A model generated the notes under the pieces. It made no database searches, was not told where the DNA came from, and was given only the letters and a program-made list of their open reading frames with translations. The translations under genes were made by a program, and so were the position numbers. From positions 1,240,001 to 1,304,000 of the forward strand of contig NZ_CP108106.1 of assembly GCF_041435195.1 (NCBI RefSeq): a stretch of DNA of 64,000 nucleotides. Reading direction: 5' to 3'. The DNA is from Streptomyces sp. NBC_00224. Its GTDB lineage: Bacteria; Actinomycetota; Actinomycetes; Streptomycetales; Streptomycetaceae. Below, piece after piece: positions 8,826-16,328 of this stretch. Each line of letters opens with the position of its first letter. The first letter of the stretch is position 1.

Positions 8826-10082
8826 ATGGCCATTACCGACATAAACGGGATCAACCTGTCCGGGGTGACCGGCAAGCTCATCCAGACCGTGCCGTTGACG
8901 AAGAACCCCGCTCCGCAGGCGATCGCTTCCGACCCGGTCAACGGGCACGTCTTCGTGCTCCAGATGGAGAGCGCCGCCAAGACGCCGCTCGGGAACATGT
9001 ATCTCAACCGGATCGACCGGAACACCGGCCGGTTGACGGGCAGCATGTACCTCACGGGCTTCGGGCACGGGATCTCGATGGGCGCCGAGCCGGTCGGGAC
9101 CGACACCTACCTGTGGACCGAGGTCGGACCGGTTTCCCCCAATGACGGTGTCAGCAACGCCTTCGGTACGGCCGTCACCCGGTTCCCCTTCGTCGACGGG
9201 GCCACGCTGGACCAGGCCGACGTGCCCGCTTCGAAGAAGTTCTGCCCGCCGGGCGGACGGAGCACCGGCCCGTCGGTGGACCTCGCCAACAACACCCTGA
9301 CGATCGTCTACTTCAAGGGCAGTGTGCGGTGTTTCACCCGCTATGACCTGGCCAAGGCGGCGCAGGGCGAGTGGGTCGAGGTGGGCAGCACCTTCGAGCT
9401 GCCGACGGGCGCGGAATCGGGACTCACCTTCCAGGGTTACACCGCCCTGGGCGGCGTCCTGTACCTCTACCAGTGGAAGAAGGACCCGGTCACGACCTAC
9501 CCGGGTACCGCGTACATCACGTCGTACTCCCTGGACTCGAAGACGAAGCTCGACTCGCAGGTGGTCACCGGCGCCGACGGTCTTGAGCGGCGCGAGCCGG
9601 AGGGGCTGGCCGTCGAGGCGGACCCCGCAACCGGCGAGACCCGGCTGCTGTTCGGCTTCAGCGACACCGTCCCGGGAACCACCGGGCGGCGCAACGTCAC
9701 CATCGGCTGGTACCCGACGCAGCCGGCGGTCGACGGTGTGAAGGTGCTCTCCGGCTGGGAGAACCTCACCCTCGCCGCCGGGGTCACGGCGGGCGCCGAG
9801 GCTCCGCGCGGCCGCCTGGTCGCCCTCGCCGACACCACGTACCTCCAGCTGCGCGGCACGCTCACCTGCAAGCTCACCGCTGACGCGCTGATCGCCACGC
9901 TGCCGCAGCGGCTCTTCCCCACCCGGCCCGTACGGCAGAACACCCCGCGCAACATGTACTACGGGGTGGGGGTGTGCCGGGTCGAGGCGAACAAGCTCGG
10001 CGAGCTGTGGGCGTTCGGCGCCACCGCGGACAACGCCATCTCGTGGATCGACCTCGACTGCTTCTCGGCCGCCTGGCGATGA
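8826..10082 (+). CDS. Phage receptor-binding/TagC-like beta-propeller protein with C-terminal tail-fibre-like domain, copy 1
   Basis: A 418-residue protein. Residues 1-305 have repeated beta blades and a GFGHGISMG...YLWTE signature typical of the P68 receptor-binding protein/TagC propeller family, annotated elsewhere as teichoic-acid protein C or helveticin-J-like. Residues 311-418 form a separate domain (AAGVTAG, LQLRG, ATLP, PRN, ISWIDLD...WR) that recurs alone in the next gene. There is no signal peptide or membrane segment. The ATG at 8826 has AGAAGGGGAATCC upstream. The Tat-exported partner follows after 53 bases, likely in one transcript. It is paralogous to 19799-21067. A role in binding cell-wall glycopolymers is inferred from the family. 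Confidence 0.75.
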   Translation: MAITDINGINLSGVTGKLIQTVPLTKNPAPQAIASDPVNGHVFVLQMESAAKTPLGNMYLNRIDRNTGRLTGSMYLTGFGHGISMGAEPVGTDTYLWTEVGPVSPNDGVSNAFGTAVTRFPFVDGATLDQADVPASKKFCPPGGRSTGPSVDLANNTLTIVYFKGSVRCFTRYDLAKAAQGEWVEVGSTFELPTGAESGLTFQGYTALGGVLYLYQWKKDPVTTYPGTAYITSYSLDSKTKLDSQVVTGADGLERREPEGLAVEADPATGETRLLFGFSDTVPGTTGRRNVTIGWYPTQPAVDGVKVLSGWENLTLAAGVTAGAEAPRGRLVALADTTYLQLRGTLTCKLTADALIATLPQRLFPTRPVRQNTPRNMYYGVGVCRVEANKLGELWAFGATADNAISWIDLDCFSAAWR

Positions 10083-10135
10083 CGGCGCCGGACCTCGGAC
10101 ACCCCCACCACCTCTCGCGATCCGGAGGATCGACC

Positions 10136-10600
10136 ATGCCCTCGCGCACCACCAGCCGCCGCTCCCTGCTCGCCACGGCCCTCGCGGTACCCACCGCGGC
10201 CGTCGGTGTGCCGCTGCTCACCGCCTCGCCCGCCGCCGCGGCCACGACCGGAGTCCAGGTCGTCGTGGACTGGACGGCGATCGCGTTGGCCGCGGGCGTC
10301 TCCGCGGGTGCGGGCACGCCCGCCGAGGCGCGGGTGGTGAGCATCGCTGGCACCGAGTTCCTCCAGCTGCGTGGGGTGATCACCTGCAACTTCTCCGCCG
10401 ACGCGCAGTTGGGCACTCTCCCGGCGACCATACGTCCGCCGAAGACGACCCGCGGTGTGTGCCCGCGCAACAACCACCTCGGCGTCAACGCCACCCGCGT
10501 CGAGGCCGACACGTCGGGCCGCGTGATGGTCTACGGCCCGCAGACCACGGACCCGGTCACCTGGATCCAGCTCGACAGCTTCTCGTCGGTGCTGCGCTGA
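10136..10600 (+). CDS. Tat-exported single-domain tail-fibre-like protein, copy 1
   Basis: A 154-residue protein with a twin-arginine signal (SRRSLLATALAVP, cleavage after SPAAAA near residue 37), followed by one domain of about 109 residues. That domain matches the C-terminus of the preceding propeller protein: AAGVSAG, LQLRG, GTLP, PRNN and VTWIQLDSF. GGAGG lies 8 bases before the ATG at 10136. The pair is repeated at 19799-21576. The protein is probably folded in the cytoplasm before export, as Tat requires, and may form the same oligomer type as phage tail-tip domains. Its function is unknown. Confidence 0.8.
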   Translation: MPSRTTSRRSLLATALAVPTAAVGVPLLTASPAAAATTGVQVVVDWTAIALAAGVSAGAGTPAEARVVSIAGTEFLQLRGVITCNFSADAQLGTLPATIRPPKTTRGVCPRNNHLGVNATRVEADTSGRVMVYGPQTTDPVTWIQLDSFSSVLR

Positions 10601-10606
10601 CGGAAT

Positions 10607-10638
10607 CGGGGTGGGGCAGGACGGGCCGCCCCACCCCG
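10607..10638. terminator. Bidirectional terminator hairpin
   Basis: CGGGGTGGGGC pairs perfectly with GCCCCACCCCG across a 10-base loop, between the convergent Tat-protein and Nudix genes. Confidence 0.75.
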
Positions 10639-10663
10639 GCCGGACACCCTGCCGCGAGGCGGT

Positions 10664-11098
10664 TCACACACCTCCGTCGCCGAGCATGCGCACCCCGTCG
10701 GCGGCGGCCGGGGAAAGCATCGGATCACGCAGCTCCGACAGTGGAATCCAGCTCACCGCGTCGGTGGAGCCGTCGGTCTCGACGACCTCCGAGGCACCGT
10801 CGCTCTTGAGCTCGACGGCGTAGAACAACCCGGTCAGGTTCCAGTCCACGCCACCCCGGCTGACCGCATACGTCCGCGCGTCGACCAGCCGTGCACCGGC
10901 GAGCTCGCGTCCGGTCTCTTCGCGCAGTTCGCGCGCGAGAGCCTCCACCGGCTGCTCGCCCGGGTCGATCCCGCCACCCGGCAGGTGCCAAAGCCCCGGA
11001 GCGAAGACCGGTGACGACTGCGACAACCTGGCCAGCAGCAACCGCCCCTCCTCCAGCGCGAGCGCGTACGCGGAGACACGAATCCGCACGTCAGCCAT
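10664..11098 (-). CDS. Nudix hydrolase
   Basis: A 144-residue protein with a full Nudix box: GGGIDPGEQ, then REL, EE and TG in the GX5EX7REUXEEXGU spacing at about residues 41-63. Nudix enzymes cleave nucleoside diphosphates linked to another group. The preceding LWHLPGGG and the short length fit MutT- or ADP-ribose-type members, but the substrate cannot be assigned. The ATG at 11098 follows GAGGGGGAGTTG; a TTG directly before it is also possible. Confidence 0.88.
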   Translation of the reverse strand: MADVRIRVSAYALALEEGRLLLARLSQSSPVFAPGLWHLPGGGIDPGEQPVEALARELREETGRELAGARLVDARTYAVSRGGVDWNLTGLFYAVELKSDGASEVVETDGSTDAVSWIPLSELRDPMLSPAAADGVRMLGDGGV

Positions 11099-11174
11099 CA
11101 ACTCCCCCTCGAATCGAACCGACCGACAACTCGGGGAACTCTAGCCATCGGCCGATACGACGCACGCGGCGGCT

Positions 11175-11453
11175 CTACAACCCGTACCGCCGGGCCGACT
11201 CCTCTTCCTGGGCCAGCCGGTGGAGCGCCCGCAGCACCGGCTCGAAGAGGATCGTGGCCGCCACAGCGGTCTCGACCTTCTCCACATCGAAGGACCGGGT
11301 CTCCACGAAGTCCAGGTCGCGGACGGCGACTTGGTGCATCAGTTCGGCGTACGGTTCCATCAGGTCGGCGTCCCAGGGGTAACCGAGCCGCCTGAGCGTG
11401 GCCACCGCGAACCACCAGCGCACGGTGGTCGGGAGACAGGCCGCCCAGCTCAC
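11175..11453 (-). pseudogene. C-terminal remnant of an unrecognised gene
   Basis: This frame has clean high-GC codon use and a sensible soluble helical protein (92 residues, ending RLAQEEESARRYGL), so it looks truly coding. Its N-terminus is abrupt: the only start is a GTG at 11453 without a ribosome binding site, and a TAG stop lies in frame about 40 bases further upstream. I read it as the surviving end of a longer gene cut by a rearrangement in the next 240 bases. The family is not recognised. Confidence 0.45.
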
Positions 11454-11693
11454 GGGCAGTCGCCCAGCCCAGGTTCCCGAGCAGCCTCCTGGCTACGAGT
11501 CGATCTACGGCGACATGCCGCCCTTCGGGCTGGCCGCGGCGACCGGAGTGCTTCCGGTCGAGAGCCGGGGCCGACGTGCGGCGGACCGCCTGGCACACCG
11601 GAGCGGTGGCGCCGCCAACACGCCTTCCGTGCCGCAAAGTTGAAGCACCAGGGAGTCTTCGGGAGCCTTGGGGCCGTCGGCCGGGTGAGGAGC
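11454..11693. other. Degenerate non-coding stretch, possible rearrangement scar
   Basis: No frame here reads as an intact protein. Short plausible pieces occur on both strands (for example YESIYGDMPPFGL on the plus strand, 11491-11529), but none continues. It separates the truncated frame at 11175-11453 from the kinase gene and may be the footprint of an old insertion or deletion. No terminal inverted repeats are obvious. Confidence 0.35.
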
Positions 11694-12593
11694 TCAGCCC
11701 TCTCCCAGCACCGCCCGGATCACGTGCCGGGCGTTGTTCGCCATCGCCGGGTTGGTCTTCCGGTAGTGGGGCAGCGCGATCAACGCCTGCGAGAGCGTCC
11801 GTCCGCGGCCGCGGATCCAGGTCGCGTCGTCCACGCCGAGCGCGTCGCGGAAGACCTTCCGCGCATCGGTGGGCAACAGGTTCCAGGCGGGGAAGAGGTC
11901 GCAGGCGGGATCGCCCACCCCCATGCACCCGAAGTCGATCACCGAGGTCAGCCTGCCCCCGTCCACGAGCAGATTGCCCGGCATCAGATCGGCGTGCAGC
12001 CACACCGGCGGCCCGTCCCAGGCCGGGGCCCGCAGCGCGTCCTCCCACGCGGCGAGCGCGGCGTCGCAGTCGACGCCCTCCTGCGGGATCCCGCGCAGTT
12101 CCTCGATCGCCCCCCGGGTCGACGCGTCGAGCGAGGCGACCGGCCCGCCTCGGTAGGCAGGCGGCGCCCCCGGCAGGGTGATGCTCCGCATCGCCGCCAC
12201 GAACCCGGCCAGATCCTCGGCCAGCAGCACGGGTTCGCTCAGCGCCCCCGCCTCGGGGTTCTCCCCCGCCAGCCACCGGTACACCGACCAGGCCCACGGA
12301 TACCCCTCGGCCGGCTCCCCGGCTCCGAGCACCTCGGGGACGGGCGTGAGCAGCAGTGAGGCGAGGCGCGGCAGCCACTGCTGCTCCGTCGACACGTCCT
12401 CCACCCCGCCCGGCACCAGCGGCAGCCGTACGACCATGCTGTCGCCCAGCCGGTACATGGCGTTGACCGTCCCGCCGGACGGAACCCGCACCACCGGCAG
12501 CCCCGCCCACTGCGGGAACTGCCCGGCGATCAACCGCCGTACGAGTGCGTCGTCGACGGGGTGCAGGTCGGGGTGCATCTGCCCTGTGCTCAT
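11694..12593 (-). CDS. Aminoglycoside phosphotransferase-family kinase
   Basis: A 299-residue protein with the APH/choline-kinase fold: an N-terminal Gly-rich loop (SGGTVNAMYRL), a catalytic loop HADLMPGNLL (Asp and Asn of HxDxxxxN) and the metal-binding VIDFG. Such enzymes phosphorylate hydroxyl groups of aminoglycosides, macrolides or metabolites; many chromosomal members have no resistance role. The ATG at 12593 begins MSTGQMHPD, and a longer upstream frame has no supporting sequence. The acetyltransferase gene ends 61 bases upstream on the same strand, so the two may be co-transcribed. Confidence 0.82.
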   Translation of the reverse strand: MSTGQMHPDLHPVDDALVRRLIAGQFPQWAGLPVVRVPSGGTVNAMYRLGDSMVVRLPLVPGGVEDVSTEQQWLPRLASLLLTPVPEVLGAGEPAEGYPWAWSVYRWLAGENPEAGALSEPVLLAEDLAGFVAAMRSITLPGAPPAYRGGPVASLDASTRGAIEELRGIPQEGVDCDAALAAWEDALRAPAWDGPPVWLHADLMPGNLLVDGGRLTSVIDFGCMGVGDPACDLFPAWNLLPTDARKVFRDALGVDDATWIRGRGRTLSQALIALPHYRKTNPAMANNARHVIRAVLGEG

Positions 12594-12654
12594 GGGCCAC
12601 CATCCGACCGCCGGACGGCGGTGGGCGTCAAACGCTTTTCCCCTACGCTCCCCC

Positions 12655-13338
12655 TCACGCCGGGACGAGCGAGCGCAGGCCTGTCGCCTTCGGGCCCGTA
12701 CCAACCCTCTGATCGAGCTGTTCCCTCACCCGTGGCCACTCCTCGTCGAGGATCGAGTAGAACGCCGTACCGCGGACCGTGCCGTCCAGACCGCGGGAGT
12801 GGGCCCGGTGTACGCCGTCGAGGGCCGCGCCGAGGCGTTCGATCGCGGCGCGGGAGCGCAGGTTGCGGGCGTCGGCGCGCAGGGACACCCGTCGGACGCC
12901 CCAGGTCTCGAAGGCGTGCCGCAGCATCAACAGCTTGGCCTCGGTGTTGATGCCCGTGCCCTGGGCGCAGGCGGCGAGCCAGGTGCCGCCGATCTCCGCC
13001 GCGTCGGGGATCGCGGTGGCCACGGGCCCCAGCGGGCCGCGCGGGGCCGGCGGCCAGGACACCGGCCCCTGCCAGTAGTCCAGCTCGCAGAAGCGCGTCG
13101 AGCCCACGACCCGGCCGTCCGCGACCCGCACCGTGGCGAAGGGCAGGGCCCGTCCGGCCGCCCGAGCCGCCAGCGCGTCGGCGACGTACCGCTCCGTCGC
13201 CTCCACCCCACAGGGCACAGGCGTGAAGGCATAGTTGCTGCGATCTTCGGCGGCGGCTCGGGCCAGGGCCTCGACGTGATGTTCGGCGAGCGGTTCGAGC
13301 CGGAGGATACGGCCGCGGAGGGTGACGAGTTCGGGCAC
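12655..13338 (-). CDS. GNAT-family N-acetyltransferase (RimJ/RimL-like)
   Basis: The 227-residue product has the GNAT layout of RimJ/RimL-type enzymes: LRGRILRLEPL at the N-terminus, a central GTWL strand, the acetyl-CoA region QGTGINTEAKLLMLRHAFE and the closing NLRSRAAIERLGA motif at about residues 180-195. It should transfer acetyl groups from acetyl-CoA to an amine on a protein or small molecule. I placed the start at the GTG at 13338, with AAGGA 10 bases upstream; the first in-frame codon at 13476 adds a Pro/Arg-rich stretch of no clear sense. It probably shares a transcript with the kinase gene. Confidence 0.75.
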   Translation of the reverse strand: MPELVTLRGRILRLEPLAEHHVEALARAAAEDRSNYAFTPVPCGVEATERYVADALAARAAGRALPFATVRVADGRVVGSTRFCELDYWQGPVSWPPAPRGPLGPVATAIPDAAEIGGTWLAACAQGTGINTEAKLLMLRHAFETWGVRRVSLRADARNLRSRAAIERLGAALDGVHRAHSRGLDGTVRGTAFYSILDEEWPRVREQLDQRVGTGPKATGLRSLVPA

Positions 13339-13683
13339 GGGCCTTGCGTCCTTGAGCGAAGGGGCGGGGAGGGTGACGAGCCCCGGTCGACGGCACGGCG
13401 GATGGTCGTCACCACCGTTGCGCGCGGGATGTGGATCAGTGTGTGCCCCATATGTCGCCGTGCGGGAGGCCGGCACGTTAAGGAATACCGACGTCGGGGT
13501 GAAAGCGGGGAGGTGGGATGCACGGGCACCTCTTCGAGGACAACGCGCGCACGATCGTCCGCATCGAGACCCACCTCGCCAGGTGAGCCGGGCGCAGGCG
13601 GCACGGGAGCGCCGGAGTCGACGGTCGCGGCGCCCGTTAGGGTGATCTTGATCAACCCTTCAAGAAAGGCCCCGCACCCCAAA
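13339..13683. other. Divergent intergenic region with a possible 22-codon ORF
   Basis: These 345 bases hold the promoters of the acetyltransferase and of the GGCT-SGNH gene. On the plus strand, an ATG at 13518 with GGGGAGG just upstream opens a 22-residue frame ending at 13586 (MHGHLFEDN...). It is too short to call with confidence. No strong palindrome was seen. Confidence 0.35.
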
Positions 13684-14616
13684 GTGACCGCCTCACGCCC
13701 TCACGCCCTGTTCTCCTTCGGCACGCTGATGGACGAGCGGGTCCAGACCGCCCTCTTCGGCCAGGCCGTGCCCACTTCTCCGGCATCACTCGTCGGCTGC
13801 ACGACCAGGCCCCTGGCGATCACCGACCCGTCCGTGATCGCCACCAGCGGCCTGGACGTACATCTGACGCTGGAGCGCAAGTACGGCGCCGTCGTCGAAG
13901 GCGCCGTACTGCGCCTCACCGACCAGGACCTCGCCGCGGCCGACGCCTACGAAGTCGACGACTACGTCCGTCGGCGGGTTCTCCTCTCCTCCGGGGAGAG
14001 CGCCTGGGCCTACCTGGACGCGAAACCCCTGCGCCCGGCGGCGCGCATCGTGATCGTGGGCGACAGCATCGCGTACGGGCGCTGCGATCCGCGGGGCGGA
14101 TGGGCGGCCCGCCTGGCGGCCACCCACATCGCCGGGAACGAGGCCGAACACCGGGTCTTCAACCTGGCCATCCCGGGCAGCACCCTGGCCGAGGTCAGCG
14201 AGCAGACACCGGCGCTGCTGGCGCCTCGCCTGCCCGACACCCTGGTCGTCGCCGCCGGGATCAACGACTCCGCCGTGCCCCTCTCCGCCCCGGAGCACGA
14301 CGGACTCGCGCACATCACGGACAGTCTCGGCTCGCTCGCCGCCACCGCCCTCGATCACAACGCGCGGCTCGTCGTCGTCGGACCGATGTGGCTCGACGAA
14401 GAACGCACCCGGGACTACAGCGGCCTGTGCTTCACCAAGGCCCGGGCGCTGGCCCTGCGCGAGGCGATACAGGCCTGGTGCCAGGAGAACCACATCGACT
14501 ACCTCGACATGTGGGAGCCCCTGTACGAGAAGACCGACCTGCTGGTCGACGGCCTGCACCCGGCGGCGGACGGGCATGAGGCGCTCTACCAGCACCTCAC
14601 CGCTCTCGCCTGCTGA
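13684..14616 (+). CDS. Fusion of a gamma-glutamylcyclotransferase-like domain and an SGNH hydrolase
   Basis: The 310-residue protein has two recognisable parts. Residues 1-115 match the AIG2/gamma-glutamylcyclotransferase fold: FSFGTLMD at the N-terminus (the (Y)GTL motif) and an acidic AADAYEVDDYVRRRV segment containing the likely catalytic Glu. Residues 119-310 are an SGNH hydrolase: IVIVGDSIAYG (nucleophile Ser), GIND (block III) and DGLHP (Asp and His of block V). The GTG at 13684 is needed to keep the first strand; its ribosome binding site (AAAGG) is weak. GGCT domains release pyroglutamate or 5-oxoproline; the fusion suggests sequential processing of an amide/ester substrate. Confidence 0.75.
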   Translation: MTASRPHALFSFGTLMDERVQTALFGQAVPTSPASLVGCTTRPLAITDPSVIATSGLDVHLTLERKYGAVVEGAVLRLTDQDLAAADAYEVDDYVRRRVLLSSGESAWAYLDAKPLRPAARIVIVGDSIAYGRCDPRGGWAARLAATHIAGNEAEHRVFNLAIPGSTLAEVSEQTPALLAPRLPDTLVVAAGINDSAVPLSAPEHDGLAHITDSLGSLAATALDHNARLVVVGPMWLDEERTRDYSGLCFTKARALALREAIQAWCQENHIDYLDMWEPLYEKTDLLVDGLHPAADGHEALYQHLTALAC

Positions 14617-14808
14617 GTCCAACGACCGGGCGCGCCTGCGGGATCACGCCGTCCTGCGGTGTGATCAGGCCAGCATTCGCCCGGTTGGGGCCCAGGCGAC
14701 AACTCGCCGCCGCTTCCTCCTGTTGGGTCTCTCGTCAGAGACCGTCCGTTGCCCGGGGCTCCCCCGGGCGACGGACGACTGCCGCCGAGAGAGGAACACC
14801 AGGCACCG

Positions 14809-15651
14809 ATGAACATCAGTCGTACCGTCTCGCGGGCCGCGACCGCCGCCGCACTGGCCGCGGCGCTGAGCATGGGCGCGATCCAGAGCGCGACCGCGGC
14901 TCCCCCGGTCGAGCGTGCGGGAACCGCCCGTACGGTCAACGCCCCCGTATCCGCCCCCGTGTTCAAGGAGCCGCTGGACGACGGCGGTTGGACGGGTGAC
15001 GGGCTGTCGCTCAATGCCGCCGACAACGCCAAGGTGGACGCCTTCATCGACCGGGCCAAGAAGGCCGAGCGTTCCATCAGCCCCCAGGTGAGGACGGCCG
15101 CGCTGCTCAGCGGCGCCGAGCTCATCGGGTTCGACCACCGCCTCAAGTCGGCCGACTCGCTCAAGCGCAAGGTCGCCACCTCCTTGCTTGAGCACCCGGG
15201 GCAGCAGGTGAACGACGCGCTGGCCGGTATCAGCGACTCGGTGCGGTACACCCTCCAGTGGCCCGAGGGCCACTACACCGAGGGCGTCACGATCGCCGCC
15301 TCCCTGCTGTCCACCTGGCGCAACGACAACACCAAGTGGTCCAACACCTGGGGCCGCGCCAAGGGCTACAAGGCCATCAACTCCGCTTGGCGGGCTCCTC
15401 GTTCGGAGCACCTCTTCGAGGTGCAGTTCCACACCCCGGCGAGCAAGTACGCCCAGGAGGCCACGCACAAGTTGTACGAGGAGCAGCGCCTCCCCGGCAC
15501 GACCCCCGAGCGGGCCAAGGAGCTCCAGGCTCAGCAGGACGCGATCTTCGCCGCCGTCCCGGTCCCCGCGGGAGCCGACCGCCTGACCGCCCCGGCGCCT
15601 CTCGTGCCCCGGCTGCCCCAGCCGTCCCTGCGGCCCCAGCCCGTCGGCTGA
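14809..15651 (+). CDS. Secreted RelA/SpoT-fold ATP nucleotide 3'-pyrophosphokinase
   Basis: A 280-residue protein with a signal peptide (cleavage near IQSATAA, residue 31) and a RelA/SpoT-type synthetase domain. Visible elements are SLKRK at 117-121, SDSVRYTL at 142-149 (catalytic Asp region), GYKAINSAWR at 186-195 and EVQFHTP with Glu204, followed by a helical EATHKLYEEQR. This matches the exported Streptomyces ATP nucleotide 3'-pyrophosphokinases, which transfer pyrophosphate from ATP to the 3'-OH of purine nucleotides, giving pppApp-type products outside the cell. The ATG at 14809 is preceded by GAGAGGAA. There is no hydrolase domain and no adjacent immunity gene. Confidence 0.8.
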   Translation: MNISRTVSRAATAAALAAALSMGAIQSATAAPPVERAGTARTVNAPVSAPVFKEPLDDGGWTGDGLSLNAADNAKVDAFIDRAKKAERSISPQVRTAALLSGAELIGFDHRLKSADSLKRKVATSLLEHPGQQVNDALAGISDSVRYTLQWPEGHYTEGVTIAASLLSTWRNDNTKWSNTWGRAKGYKAINSAWRAPRSEHLFEVQFHTPASKYAQEATHKLYEEQRLPGTTPERAKELQAQQDAIFAAVPVPAGADRLTAPAPLVPRLPQPSLRPQPVG

Positions 15652-15749
15652 GGTGACCGTCGGCTGAGCCGGCCGACCGCGGATGTCAGTGCCTCCGGCA
15701 ATACTCGAAGCCGTGGAGCCGCCCGAGTTCCGTACACGAAAGGACAGAC

Positions 15750-16328
15750 ATGGCCGAGGTATTGCTGTTCCACCACGCCCAGGGCCTGACCTCCGGCGTC
15801 CGTGTCTTCGCGGAGGTGCTGAGGGCGGCCGGCCATACCGTCCATGTCCCGGATCTGTACGAGGGGCGGGTCTTCGACGATCTGGCGGACGGTGTGGCCC
15901 ACGCGCAGGAGACGGGGTTCGGCTCGCTCGTCGAGCGGGGGCGGGCGGCCGCCGAAGGGCTGCCCGCCGAACTGGTCTACGCGGGCTTCTCCCTCGGCGT
16001 GCTGCCCGCGCAGTCCCTCGCCCAGACGCGGCCCGGCGCGAAGGGCGCGCTGCTTTTCCACTCCTGCGTCCCGGTCACGGAGTTCGGTGACGCCTGGCCG
16101 CAGGGGGTTCCGGTCCAGATCCACGGGATGGAAGGGGACGAGTCCTTCGTGGAGGAGGGTGACATCGACGCGGCCCGGGCCCTGGTGGAGTCGGCTCCGG
16201 ACGCGGAGCTGTTCGTCTACCCGGGCAAGGAGCACCTGTTCGCCGACAGCAGTCTGCCCTCGTACACCGAGGAGGCGGCCGCGCTGCTCACACAGCGCGT
16301 GCTCACCTTCCTCGACGCCCAACGTTAA
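15750..16328 (+). CDS. Dienelactone hydrolase-family protein
   Basis: The 192-residue alpha/beta hydrolase has GFSLG with nucleophile Ser81, where classical dienelactone hydrolases have Cys, plus Asp130 (MEGDESF) and His162 (GKEHLF) in the expected order and spacing. It is cytoplasmic. The ATG at 15750 follows GAAAGGACAGAC. The stop codon is interlocked with that of the convergent gene: both TAA codons read from the same four bases, TTAA, at 16325-16328. A Ser nucleophile suggests an esterase rather than a true dienelactone hydrolase. Confidence 0.85.
   Translation: MAEVLLFHHAQGLTSGVRVFAEVLRAAGHTVHVPDLYEGRVFDDLADGVAHAQETGFGSLVERGRAAAEGLPAELVYAGFSLGVLPAQSLAQTRPGAKGALLFHSCVPVTEFGDAWPQGVPVQIHGMEGDESFVEEGDIDAARALVESAPDAELFVYPGKEHLFADSSLPSYTEEAAALLTQRVLTFLDAQR

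Noticed and set aside
8826..10082. Calling the propeller protein a helveticin-J bacteriocin
   Set aside because: Helveticin-like annotation is possible for this fold, but there is no secretion signal or immunity gene, and the C-terminal tip domain favours a phage/TagC-type relation.
12178..13683. A long open frame on the plus strand upstream of the GGCT-SGNH gene
   Set aside because: It runs antisense to the kinase and acetyltransferase genes, is rich in Arg/Pro/Gly without domain sense, and has no ribosome binding site. Such open antisense frames are expected at this GC content.
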